DNA from: Brucella pseudintermedia
GTDB lineage: Bacteria > Pseudomonadota > Alphaproteobacteria > Rhizobiales > Rhizobiaceae
Assembly: GCF_042697365.1 (NCBI RefSeq)
Contig: NZ_CP137604.1
Length of the DNA: 64,000 nt
Direction: 5' to 3' (one strand)
The position numbers and the translations under genes are program-made. The notes under the pieces are model-generated. The model was given only the letters and a program-made list of their open reading frames with translations, made no database searches and was not told the origin of the DNA. Each line of letters begins with the position of its first letter. Position 1 is the first letter of the stretch. This document shows, one piece after another, positions 50,999 to 59,080 of the stretch.

Positions 50999-51664
50999 AT
51001 GAACACGCCCGCTCACCAGACTGAAACAGACCGCTGCCGCATCGTGCTGGTCGCGCCCCCGCTTGCCGACGGCGCGGCGCTCGCAAAGCTTTTGACGGCT
51101 GCGCTCTCGGGCGGCGACGTTGCGAGCGTCATTCTCGACACCGGCGATCTCGACGAGGCCACCTTTCAGGCCGCAGCCGAAAAGGCCATCCCCGTCATTC
51201 AGGAGAAGGGCGCTGCCGCGCTTATCCTCAATGATACCCGCATCGCAGGGCGCGTCGGGGCGGACGGGGTCCATATCGAAGGCAAGGCCGCCGATCTGGC
51301 CGAAGCGATAGAAAAGCATACGCCGAAGATGATTGTCGGCACCGGCAATCTGCGCGACCGCCATGGCGCGATGGAAATCGGCGAGTTGCAGCCCGATTAC
51401 GTGTTCTTCGGCAAGATCGGTGCGGACAACAAGCCCGACGCCCATCCGCGCAACCTGTCGCTCGCTGAATGGTGGGCGCAGATGGTGGAGATTCCCTGCA
51501 TCGCGCAGGCCGGAAGCGCGCTGGAAAGCATCATCCCGGCTGCCGAGACCGGCGCGGATTTCGTGGCGCTCGGACGTGCCGTCTTCGACGCCGCAGACCC
51601 TGCGCAGGCTGTCGCGGAAGCCAACCGGCTTCTTGATGAAAAAGCGCCGCGTTTTGAAAACTGA
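50999..51664 (+). CDS. ThiE-like thiamine-phosphate synthase family protein
   Basis: This 221-residue TIM-barrel protein matches the ThiE/TenI family: CRIVLVAPPL, AALILNDTRIAGRVGADGVH, IVGTGNLRDRHGAMEIGELQ with DYVFFGKIG, and GADFVALGRAVFDAADPAQA. ThiE joins the HMP and thiazole halves to thiamine phosphate. This copy lacks the usual T-x-T-K phosphate-loop run after the G-x-G strand (here FGKIGADNKPDAHPRNLSLA), so a different or altered activity is possible. It is followed by a Sel1-repeat gene 22 bases later, not by thi genes. There is no TPP riboswitch. Confidence 0.65.
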   Translation: MNTPAHQTETDRCRIVLVAPPLADGAALAKLLTAALSGGDVASVILDTGDLDEATFQAAAEKAIPVIQEKGAAALILNDTRIAGRVGADGVHIEGKAADLAEAIEKHTPKMIVGTGNLRDRHGAMEIGELQPDYVFFGKIGADNKPDAHPRNLSLAEWWAQMVEIPCIAQAGSALESIIPAAETGADFVALGRAVFDAADPAQAVAEANRLLDEKAPRFEN

Positions 51665-51686
51665 TTCCTTCATCAAGGTCTTGCCG

Positions 51687-52727
51687 ATGCCCATGAAGAG
51701 CAAACTTCTTCTCGCTGCTGTTCTGACATTCGCTCTGCCGGTCCTGCCTGCCTCGGCAGCAAACGAGCCTGCGCACAGTCAGAAAAGCGGCCAGCACGGC
51801 AAGAAGGCCGACAAGCAATCCAAGCCGGTCATGCTGCCGCAACCGGCAACCACGGAACCGATGCCGCACATCGATCCGAGCCGTTTCGGCGACAAGCCGG
51901 CAGACGAGGCTTTCGGGGCATTCCAGCGCGGTCTTTACCTGACCGCCTTCAATCTGGCCAAGCCGCAGGCCGAAAAGGGCGATCCGGCATCGCAGACGCT
52001 CGTCGCGGAGATTTATGCACGCGGCCTTGGCATTGCCGCCAATCAGAAACTGGCGGCGGAATGGTATGAGAAAGCGGCCAATAACGGGGTTGTCGAGGCG
52101 CAGTTCCGCTACGCGGCCCTTCTGCTTCAGGGCACCTACACCAAAAAGGACCCCGTCAAAGCGGAAGAACTAATGAAGAAGGCCGCCGAGGGCGGCAACG
52201 CCATGGCACAATTCAATTACGGCCAGATGCTGATGGTGAAGACACCGGGCAAGCCCGGCCTCGATCTCGCCTTTCCCTGGTTCGAGAAAGCAGCCGAGGC
52301 CAAGCTTGCCGACGCGCAATATGCAGTCAGCCAGATTTACGCCAATGGCACCCCCACCATTCCGCGCGACGACAAGAAGGCGCGCGTCTATCTCCTGCTT
52401 GCGGCTGCGCAAGGATATGACACGGCGCAGTTCGACCTTGGCCGCTGGCTGATCGAAGGGCGCGGCGGCGACCGCAATTATGAACAAGGTTTCGGCTGGA
52501 TGCAGCTCGGCGCGCAGCGCGGCATGGTGATGGCGCAGGCATGGCTCGCCCGCCTCTATCGCGACGGCATCGGCACCGAGGGCGATCAGGTCAAGGCGGC
52601 GGCCTGGTATATCGTCGCCCAGCGCGCCGGTTTCCGCGCGCCGGACCTCAATGACATGATGGACGGACTGGCTGACGATCAGATCAAGCAGGCTATCGAA
52701 ACCGCCAACAGTCTGCGCGTCCGCTGA
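51687..52727 (+). CDS. Exported Sel1-repeat (tetratricopeptide-like) protein
   Basis: This 346-residue protein has a signal peptide (KSKLLLAAVLTFALPVLPAS, cut after ASA). A Lys/Gln-rich linker of about 40 residues follows, then five to six Sel1 repeats: AFGAFQRGLYLTAFNLAKPQ, AEIYARGLGIAANQKLAAEW, YAALLLQGTYTKKDPVKAEE, YGQMLMVKTPGKPGLDLAFP and AVSQIYANGTPTIPRDDKKA. Sel1 proteins are protein-interaction platforms, in Rhizobiales often tied to exopolysaccharide or envelope signalling (ExoR relatives). This one is periplasmic by its signal. The start at 51687 or 51693 is set by the signal. It is probably co-transcribed with the ThiE-like gene. Confidence 0.82.
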   Translation: MPMKSKLLLAAVLTFALPVLPASAANEPAHSQKSGQHGKKADKQSKPVMLPQPATTEPMPHIDPSRFGDKPADEAFGAFQRGLYLTAFNLAKPQAEKGDPASQTLVAEIYARGLGIAANQKLAAEWYEKAANNGVVEAQFRYAALLLQGTYTKKDPVKAEELMKKAAEGGNAMAQFNYGQMLMVKTPGKPGLDLAFPWFEKAAEAKLADAQYAVSQIYANGTPTIPRDDKKARVYLLLAAAQGYDTAQFDLGRWLIEGRGGDRNYEQGFGWMQLGAQRGMVMAQAWLARLYRDGIGTEGDQVKAAAWYIVAQRAGFRAPDLNDMMDGLADDQIKQAIETANSLRVR

Positions 52728-52931
52728 TTTTGGGCGAATTATCAGGCCAGACCCGCTCTCTTTTCGTGGTCAGGCTTGCGTCAGGCGCAGTTTTATGGTC
52801 TTGGAGACCCGATTATCGCGGTTCGAGTATAAGGCAGGTGCGCAATCTCCGGGACAACACCGGACGGTTGCCTTTTCGTCGTCATGCACCGGACCGCACA
52901 TGGTTTCACATTTTCATTCCGGATCAAGCTC

Positions 52932-53492
52932 ATGAAGATCAATGGTAACGAAATCCGCCCCGGCAATGTCATCGAACATGCTGGCGGCCTGTGGGTTGCG
53001 GTCAAGACCAATGCCGTCAAGCCAGGCAAGGGCGGCGCCTATAATCAGGTCGAACTGAAGAACCTTATCAACGGCACCAAGCTTAACGAACGTTTCCGCG
53101 CCGCTGAAACCGTCGAGCGCGTTCGTCTGGAGCAGAAGGATTTCTCGTTCCTCTACGAACAGGGCGACGCGCTGATCTTCATGGACACCGAAACCTACGA
53201 ACAGCTTGAGCTGGCCAAGGATTTCGTTGGCGACCGCGCTGCCTTCCTGCAGGACGGCATGATGGTCACCGTCGAACTTTACGAAGAAAAGCCGATCGGC
53301 ATCCGCCTGCCGGATCAGGTCACTCTCGCCATCACCGAAGCCGATCCGGTCGTCAAGGGCCAGACCGCCGCTTCGTCCTACAAGCCGGCTGTGCTTGAAA
53401 ACGGCATCCGCATCCTCGTTCCGCCGTTCATCGAATCGGGCGAACGCGTGATCGTGGACACCAACGAACTGACCTACGTCAGCCGCGCCTGA
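52932..53492 (+). CDS. efp: Elongation factor P
   Basis: EF-P helps the ribosome through poly-proline runs. The 186 residues show the KOW-like N-domain with the modified Lys loop VKPGKGGAYNQVELKN (Lys33, the site of lysylation by EpmA), then OB domains with KDFSFLYEQGDALIFMDTET and ITEADPVVKGQTAASSYKPA, plus GERVIVDTNELTYV at the end. The ATG at 52932 starts MKINGNEIRPGN, the family N-terminus; the frame upstream is not conserved. The Pro-rich TolA and TonB coded in this window are the kind of proteins that need it. A GC-rich hairpin follows the stop. Confidence 0.97.
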   Translation: MKINGNEIRPGNVIEHAGGLWVAVKTNAVKPGKGGAYNQVELKNLINGTKLNERFRAAETVERVRLEQKDFSFLYEQGDALIFMDTETYEQLELAKDFVGDRAAFLQDGMMVTVELYEEKPIGIRLPDQVTLAITEADPVVKGQTAASSYKPAVLENGIRILVPPFIESGERVIVDTNELTYVSRA

Positions 53493-53508
53493 TCCGTCTT
53501 GGACTTTG

Positions 53509-53530
53509 GCGGCGTCCTCCGGGACGCCGC
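53509..53530. terminator. Hairpin after efp
   Basis: A perfect 9-bp stem GCGGCGTCC / GGACGCCGC with a 4-base loop, 16 bases after the efp stop. There is no T-run, so it is a weak terminator. Confidence 0.6.
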
Positions 53531-53686
53531 ATGTCGTATCACTGCGACCGTTCTTTCTCAGATCGCTCAATTCCCCGACCGCCCACCGCACATGTTTGTG
53601 GCTGGACGTTCGCCCCCTCTTTTTACTAACTGCGTGATCCCTCTCCCAAATCCACGCTTCGGGATCGTGCTTACAAGGACAATGAA

Positions 53687-54478
53687 ATGGCCCGCTCAGC
53701 CCTTCTCAACGTTATGGTACAGGCCGCTATGAAGGCCGGCCGCAGCCTCGCCCGCGATTTTGGCGAAGTCCAGAATCTTCAGGTTTCCCTCAAGGGCCCC
53801 GGCGACTATGTCAGCCAGGCGGACCGCCGCGCCGAAAAGATCGTCTACACGGAATTGAGCCGCGCCCGCCCGGATTACGGCTTCCTGATGGAAGAATCCG
53901 GCGAGATCGAAGCCAAGGACGGACAGCATCGCTGGCTGGTCGATCCTCTGGACGGCACCACGAATTTCCTGCACGGCATTCCATTCTTCGCAGTGTCCAT
54001 CGCGCTTGAGCGGCAGGGACAGATCGTGGCTGGCGTCATCTACAATCCGGCCATGGACGAGCTTTACACCGCAGAACGCGGCGGCGGCGCATTCCTCAAC
54101 GACCGTCGCCTGCGCGTCGCGTCGCGCAACAAGCTGGTCGATTCCGTCATCGGAACGGGCATCCCGCATCTGGGTCGCGGCCATCACGGCCATTATCTGG
54201 TCGAACTGCGCAACGTCATGGCCGAAACCGCAGGCATTCGTCGCATGGGTGCTGTCGCGCTCGATCTGGCCTATGTCGCGGGCGGTCGCCTCGACGGTTT
54301 CTGGGAAGACGGCATGCACCCCTGGGATCTCGGCGCAGGTATGCTGATGATCCGCGAAGCCGGCGGCTTCGTCTCGGACAAGAAGGGCGGGCAGGATATT
54401 TTCGGCACGAAAACCATCGTCGCTGGCAATGAGATCATTCAGAAAGCCTTGCTGAAGACGATCAACAAGCCGATCTGA
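53687..54478 (+). CDS. suhB: Inositol monophosphatase family protein SuhB
   Basis: This 263-residue Mg-dependent phosphatase hydrolyses inositol-1-phosphate and related sugars; in E. coli SuhB also takes part in rRNA antitermination. Motifs are KGPGDYVSQADRRAEKIVYT, EESGEIEAKDGQHRWLVDPL (metal Glu), DPLDGTTNFLHGIPFFAVSI and the C-terminal WDLGAGMLMIREAGGFVSDK with the third Asp. The length matches the family. The ATG at 53687 has AAGGAC upstream; an overlapping ATG sits at 53684. It lies between efp and the stator-like genes. Confidence 0.93.
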   Translation: MARSALLNVMVQAAMKAGRSLARDFGEVQNLQVSLKGPGDYVSQADRRAEKIVYTELSRARPDYGFLMEESGEIEAKDGQHRWLVDPLDGTTNFLHGIPFFAVSIALERQGQIVAGVIYNPAMDELYTAERGGGAFLNDRRLRVASRNKLVDSVIGTGIPHLGRGHHGHYLVELRNVMAETAGIRRMGAVALDLAYVAGGRLDGFWEDGMHPWDLGAGMLMIREAGGFVSDKKGGQDIFGTKTIVAGNEIIQKALLKTINKPI

Positions 54479-54505
54479 TTTCAGAGCGCGTTCCGGGCTT
54501 TTAAA

Positions 54506-54535
54506 TCAGCGCGTCGCATGAAAGCGGCGCGCTGA
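54506..54535 (+). terminator. Terminator of suhB
   Basis: A 12-pair stem TCAGCGCGTCGC / GCGGCGCGCTGA (one G-U) with loop ATGAAA is followed by a T-run at 54540-54544. Confidence 0.78.
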
Positions 54536-54632
54536 AGCATTTTTGCCTTCATTATTTCGTAACCAGACGATTCCGCTTCACGAATTAATGAAGTAGGCTC
54601 CAGTTCAAACACGCGACCATGGAGCGCAGCGC

Positions 54633-55670
54633 ATGAGCGATTTGAGACTTTCCCGGGACCGTCTGGATGAGGGACGCGATTACGACCCCTACCGCTTGTC
54701 GAGCCCGCGCGTCGTCATTCTCTCCATGGTGATCTTCCTCATCATCGTCGCCTTTCTGGCTGCGATCCTGATGCGCCAGATCCATACGTTTTTCGTCACC
54801 AATCCCGGCCTTAACGGGCTTATCCTGGGCGTTCTGCTGGTTGGCATCCTGCTCGCTTTCGGGCAGGTGCTGCGGCTACTGCCGGAAATCCGCTGGGTCA
54901 ATTCCTTCCGCGAGGGCGACCGCGACAACGCCACGCGACCGCCCGTCCTGCTCGCGCCGATGCGCGCACTCATCGGCCGCCGCCAGTCGATGGCGCTTTC
55001 CACTGCCTCCATGCGCTCGATCCTCGATTCCATCGCGACGCGTCTGGATGAAAGCCGCGATATATCGCGCTATCTGATCGGGCTCCTGGTGTTTCTGGGC
55101 CTCCTTGGTACCTTCTGGGGGCTTCTGGAAACCGTCGGCTCCATCGGGCGCACCATCCAGACCCTCGACCCCAATTCTGGCAGCACCGGCGACGTTCTCG
55201 ATGCCCTGAAAGCCGGATTGCAGGCCCCGCTTTCCGGCATGGGCACGGCTTTCTCATCCTCGCTGTTCGGTCTTTCCGGTTCGCTGATCCTCGGCTTCCT
55301 CGACCTTCAGGCGGGCCGCGCGCAGAACCGTTTCTATACGGAGCTGGAAAACTGGCTTTCCTCCGTCACTGACCTTGGTTCGGACCTGTCCGGCGATCAT
55401 CATGGCGGCACGGAAGAAATCCGCGTTCTGGCGGACCGGCTGCAAAACCTGCATGGTGGCGATGCATCGACCCAGCGCACCACAGCGGCCCTTGCCAATC
55501 TTGCCGAAGGCATACAGGGCCTCGTCAAGAACATGCGCAACGAACAGCAGATCATGCGCGACTGGGTGGAAAAACAGGCGGACGAGCAGAAGGCTATCCG
55601 CCATACGCTCGACCGTCTGACCAAGGCTATCGGCGAACGGCAGCACAATCGCAGCGACAAGCCGGAGTAA
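54633..55670 (+). CDS. MotA/TolQ/ExbB-like proton channel protein, orphan pair
   Basis: This is a 345-residue inner-membrane protein with helices at about 26-46 (VVILSMVIFLIIVAFLAAIL), 58-83 (GLILGVLLVGILLAFGQVLR), 145-172 (YLIGLLVFLGLLGTFWGLLE) and 205-230 (MGTAFSSSLFGLSGSLILGF). The LGTFWGLLETV run corresponds to the G-T-V/F-x-G core of MotA/TolQ/ExbB. The C-terminal 110 residues are soluble, with helical repeats (RTTAALANLAEGIQGLVKNM). It is followed six bases later by an OmpA/MotB-type partner. The pair is neither flagellar nor Tol nor TonB. It is conserved-looking in Rhizobiales but, to my knowledge, without known function. Confidence 0.8.
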   Translation: MSDLRLSRDRLDEGRDYDPYRLSSPRVVILSMVIFLIIVAFLAAILMRQIHTFFVTNPGLNGLILGVLLVGILLAFGQVLRLLPEIRWVNSFREGDRDNATRPPVLLAPMRALIGRRQSMALSTASMRSILDSIATRLDESRDISRYLIGLLVFLGLLGTFWGLLETVGSIGRTIQTLDPNSGSTGDVLDALKAGLQAPLSGMGTAFSSSLFGLSGSLILGFLDLQAGRAQNRFYTELENWLSSVTDLGSDLSGDHHGGTEEIRVLADRLQNLHGGDASTQRTTAALANLAEGIQGLVKNMRNEQQIMRDWVEKQADEQKAIRHTLDRLTKAIGERQHNRSDKPE

Positions 55671-55676
55671 GACGCC

Positions 55677-56708
55677 ATGGCTCTTGCCCGCAACCGCCGC
55701 TCACAAAGGCATGTCGATTACTGGCCGGGCTTCGTTGACGCGCTGACGACGCTGCTGCTCGCCATCATGTTCCTGCTAACCGTCTTCGTGCTGGCGCAAT
55801 TTCTGCTCAGCCGGGAAGTGAATAACAAGGACAGTGTTCTTGCGCGCCTCAATAGCCAGATACAGGAACTGACCCAGCTCCTGTCGCTGGAACGCAGCAA
55901 TTCGCAGGACATGCAGGACACCATCGCCAATCTGCAAGCGTCGCTTTCCACAGCCGAAAGCGAGCGCTCGCGCCTGCAAAGCCTGTTGAACGCAGGCAGC
56001 GGCGCGGGCGCTGCCGCCGAAAAGCGCGCTGGCGAATTATCCGAAAGCCTTGAAGCGGAAAAGCAGGTGAGCGCCCGCGCCCTTAGTCAGGTGGAGCTGC
56101 TCAATCAGCAGATTTCGGCGCTTCGCCGCCAGATCGCGGCGCTTGAGGACGCGCTTAACGCTTCTGAAAACCGCGACCGCGAATCGAACGCCAAGATCGC
56201 CGATCTCGGCCGTCGTCTGAATGTGGCGCTGGCACAGCGCGTGCAGGAACTGAACCGCTATCGCTCGGACTTTTTCGGACGCCTGCGCGAAATCCTGTCG
56301 GACAAAGAAAACATCCGTATCGTCGGCGACCGTTTCGTCTTCCAATCGGAAGTGCTGTTCCCGACCGGCTCGGCCGATATCAATCCGGCTGGTCAGGACG
56401 AGATGAAGAAACTCGCCGATGCGGTCAACCAGCTCAATCAGGAAATCCCCGACGACATCAACTGGGTGCTGCGCGTCGACGGCCATACGGATAACGTGCC
56501 GCTGGCAGGCACCGGACGCTTCCGCGACAACTGGGAGCTTTCATCGGCCCGTGCCACCGCCGTGGTCAAGTTCCTGATTGCAAATGGCGTCCCGGCCAAC
56601 CGGCTCGTTGCCGCGGGTTTCGGGGAATACCAGCCGCTCGACGCCTCCGACACGCCGGATGCCCGCGCCAAAAACCGGCGCATCGAGCTGAAATTGACCG
56701 AACGATAG
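55677..56708 (+). CDS. MotB/OmpA-like peptidoglycan-binding stator partner
   Basis: This 343-residue protein has a basic N-terminus (RNRRSQRHVDYW), one membrane helix with an aspartate in the position of MotB Asp32 (FVDALTTLLLAIMFLLTVFV, Asp21), a coiled coil of about 170 residues (heptads such as NSQIQELTQLLSLERSNSQD) and a C-terminal OmpA domain. The OmpA domain shows IRIVGDRFVFQSEVLFPTGS, VDGHTDNVPLAG with the diaminopimelate-binding Asp, and NRLVAAGFGEYQPLDASDTP with NRRIELKL. Such proteins form ion-driven stators that grip peptidoglycan. The start has GTAAGACGCC; it lies six bases after the ExbB-like gene. Confidence 0.84.
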   Translation: MALARNRRSQRHVDYWPGFVDALTTLLLAIMFLLTVFVLAQFLLSREVNNKDSVLARLNSQIQELTQLLSLERSNSQDMQDTIANLQASLSTAESERSRLQSLLNAGSGAGAAAEKRAGELSESLEAEKQVSARALSQVELLNQQISALRRQIAALEDALNASENRDRESNAKIADLGRRLNVALAQRVQELNRYRSDFFGRLREILSDKENIRIVGDRFVFQSEVLFPTGSADINPAGQDEMKKLADAVNQLNQEIPDDINWVLRVDGHTDNVPLAGTGRFRDNWELSSARATAVVKFLIANGVPANRLVAAGFGEYQPLDASDTPDARAKNRRIELKLTER

Positions 56709-56715
56709 GATGAGA

Positions 56716-56739
56716 ACGGGAAGGCAAAGCCTTTCCCGT
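56716..56739. terminator. Hairpin between convergent genes
   Basis: ACGGGAAGGC / GCCTTTCCCGT (one bulged T) around AAA lies between the convergent OmpA-like and ABC genes and touches the ABC stop. Confidence 0.6.
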
Positions 56740-58565
56740 CATTTCATGGCAAAGGCTTCCGCGCCCGCATCGAATTGCAGCTTGGCGAGGCGGGCGTAGA
56801 TGCCGCCCTTTTCGACAAGGCTTTGGTGCGTACCCTCTTCGACAATATGGCCATGGTCGAGCACGAGAATGCGGTCGGCCTTGAGCACGGTCGCAAGGCG
56901 ATGCGCGACGACAAGCGTCGTACGGTCTGCCATCAGGCCATCGAGGGCCTTTTGCACCAGCATTTCGCTTTCAGCGTCAAGCGCCGATGTCGCCTCATCG
57001 AGCAGAAGGATGGGCGCGCCGCGCAGGATGGCCCGCGCGATGGCGATACGCTGGCGCTGTCCGCCTGAAAGCGTCACGCCGCGTTCGCCCACTTCCGTAT
57101 CATAGCCCTTGTCGAGCGCCATGATGAAATCATGCGCAAGGGCGGCCTTCGCCGCCGCCACGATTTCCTCATCGCTCGCGCCCGGCCTGCCAAAGGCGAT
57201 GTTTTCGCGCACGCTTGCTGCGAAAATCGCCACGTCCTGCGGCACGGTTGCTATGCCTGCGCGAACGGCCTGCGGATCGGCATCGGGCAAGGCCACGCCG
57301 TCAATCAGTATCCTGCCGGATTGCGGATCGTAATAGCGCATGACGAGCGCAAAGATCGTGCTTTTGCCTGCACCGGACGGACCGACAATGGCAACCGTCT
57401 CACCGGGTTTTACCGTGAAGCTGACGCCATTCAGTGACGGCGCATCAGGCCGCGTCGGATAGGAGAAGTGCACCGACTCGAACACGATCTCGCCGCGTGG
57501 CGGCACCGGCATGGCAACGGGCTTCAAAGGCGCGGCAATGCCCGGCTGCTCATCGAGAATTTCGACAAGCCGCTCCGTTGCGCCTGCGGCCTGCGCCAGC
57601 TCTCCGCCCACTTCCGACAAAGCCCCGAAGGAACTGCCCGCGAAAACGGCATAAAGCACGAATTGGCCGAGCGTACCGGCTGACATCGTACCGGCCAGCA
57701 CATCACGCGAACCGAACCACAGCACGGCCACGATACTGGAGAAGATCAGGAAAATAGCGAAAGCCGTCAGAATGGCCCTCGCCTGAATGGAAGAGCGCGC
57801 TGCCTGGAAAGATTTTTCCACCGCGCTGCCAAACCGCCCCACCACCATCTTCTCGTTGGTGAAGGCTTGCAAGGTGCGCATCGCGCCAATCTGTTCGCTG
57901 GCATAGGCATTGGCCTTTGCCAGCATGTCCTGCGTCATGCGCGAGCGCCGCCGTACGGAGCGTCCGAAGGCGATCAGGGGAATGACAATGACCGGGATTG
58001 CCGCGATAACCAGCGCGGAAAGTTTTGGGCTCGTGACAACCATCATCGCCAGCGCGCCGACGCCCAGAATCATATTGCGCAGCGCCACGGACGCCGTAGC
58101 GCCGACCACGGACTTGATCTGCACCGTGTCGGATGACAGGCGCGAGACGATTTCTCCCGACTGCGACCGGTCGAAAAATTCCGGCGAAAGCGCCGTCACA
58201 TGCGAAAACACTGCATTGCGCAAATCCGCCACCACCCGCTCACCGAGCGAGATCACGAAGAAATAGCGCAGGCCCGATGCCAGCGCGAGAACGAGCGCCA
58301 ACGCTACGAGCATACCGAAGTAATTGTTGACGAAGATCGCATTCGAGCCGGTGAAGCCATGGTCGATCATGCGGCGCAGCGCGACCGGCACGGCAAGGGT
58401 CGTCACCGCAGCCAGCACCAGCGAAAAGAGCGCACCTGCAACCAGCCCCTTATAGGGCGCGAGGAAGGGCCCCATTCTCTTGAGCGGCTTCAGCGAGCGG
58501 CGTTTGCGATTTTCATTTGCAGTCAATTCGTGATTCATATCAATTTCAGTATCCCGGTCGGCCAT
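56739..58565 (-). CDS. MsbA-like ABC exporter
   Basis: This half-size ABC exporter fuses a six-helix permease to an ATPase. The 608 residues have FLAPYKGLVAGALFSLVLAA, LGERVVADLRNAVFSHVTAL (intracellular loop), ASEQIGAMRTLQAFTNEKMV and then the ATPase: Walker A VAIVGPSGAGKSTIFALVMR, Q-loop TVPQDVAIFAAS, signature GVTLSGGQRQRIAIARAILR, Walker B PILLLDEATSALDAESEMLV and the H-loop VAHRLATVLKADRILVLDHG. The substrate could be lipid, peptide or drug. The start among ATG 58565, 58538 and the far 58667 is uncertain. I chose 58565, where the charged head begins (ADRDTEIDMNHELTAN). Confidence 0.87.
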   Translation of the reverse strand: MADRDTEIDMNHELTANENRKRRSLKPLKRMGPFLAPYKGLVAGALFSLVLAAVTTLAVPVALRRMIDHGFTGSNAIFVNNYFGMLVALALVLALASGLRYFFVISLGERVVADLRNAVFSHVTALSPEFFDRSQSGEIVSRLSSDTVQIKSVVGATASVALRNMILGVGALAMMVVTSPKLSALVIAAIPVIVIPLIAFGRSVRRRSRMTQDMLAKANAYASEQIGAMRTLQAFTNEKMVVGRFGSAVEKSFQAARSSIQARAILTAFAIFLIFSSIVAVLWFGSRDVLAGTMSAGTLGQFVLYAVFAGSSFGALSEVGGELAQAAGATERLVEILDEQPGIAAPLKPVAMPVPPRGEIVFESVHFSYPTRPDAPSLNGVSFTVKPGETVAIVGPSGAGKSTIFALVMRYYDPQSGRILIDGVALPDADPQAVRAGIATVPQDVAIFAASVRENIAFGRPGASDEEIVAAAKAALAHDFIMALDKGYDTEVGERGVTLSGGQRQRIAIARAILRGAPILLLDEATSALDAESEMLVQKALDGLMADRTTLVVAHRLATVLKADRILVLDHGHIVEEGTHQSLVEKGGIYARLAKLQFDAGAEAFAMK

Positions 58566-58736
58566 TCTTGTGTTTGCGCCCTTGTTATTACCGTGCGCCT
58601 GATGTATAGGCTCGCCAACCCTTTTGGAAGCCGTTGCCGGTAGGTAATGGGTCTTCATATCTGCCATTGGGCGAAAGTGCCGCAGTTTCGATAGTCAAGG
58701 CTGCGCTTTTCACCCCAGACTTTCAGGATTGAGAAG

Positions 58737-58958
58737 ATGAAAGCCAATATCCATCCCGACTACCACACCATCAAGGTCGTGATGACCGATGGCACCGAAT
58801 ACACGACCCGCTCGACCTGGGGCAAGGAAGGCGATACGATGAACCTCGATATCGACCCGACCACCCATCCGGCCTGGACGGGCGGCTCGCAGACCCTGCT
58901 CGATCGCGGCGGTCGCGTTACCAAGTTCAAGAACCGTTTCGGCAATCTCGGTATCTAA
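58737..58958 (+). CDS. rpmE: Ribosomal protein L31
   Basis: This 73-residue large-subunit protein starts MKANIHPDYHTIKVVM, then DGTEYTTRSTWGKEGDTMNL and GRVTKFKNRFGNLGI at the end. It has no cysteine at all, so it is a zinc-free L31 form, usual in Rhizobiales, where E. coli type A L31 has a Cys4 zinc site. The ATG has a TTGAGAAG region upstream. A terminator with a loop of TTCG and a six-T run follows. Confidence 0.96.
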   Translation: MKANIHPDYHTIKVVMTDGTEYTTRSTWGKEGDTMNLDIDPTTHPAWTGGSQTLLDRGGRVTKFKNRFGNLGI

Positions 58959-58980
58959 TCCGGTTTGCATGGTTCAAAAG

Positions 58981-59002
58981 CCCCGCTTCGGCGGGGTTTT
59001 TT
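58981..59002 (+). terminator. Terminator of rpmE
   Basis: Stem CCCCGC / GCGGGG with a TTCG tetraloop and six T, 22 bases after the stop. Confidence 0.92.
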
Positions 59003-59032
59003 ATTGCCTGAAATTGGCGGCCCGGCATAAAA

Positions 59033-59057
59033 AAACTCCCGGACAAGCCGGGAGTTT
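59033..59057 (-). terminator. Terminator of yebC
   Basis: A perfect 10-bp stem AAACTCCCGG / CCGGGAGTTT with loop ACAAG, 23 bases after the yebC stop, with a long T-run on the minus strand. Confidence 0.9.
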
Positions 59058-59080
59058 CGAAAATCAGTGAGCGTCAGAAA

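Noticed and set aside
54633..56708. Zorya anti-phage system
   Set aside because: The MotA/MotB-like pair resembles ZorA/ZorB in layout, but ZorC, ZorD and ZorE are missing. The neighbours are suhB and an ABC exporter, with no defence genes near.
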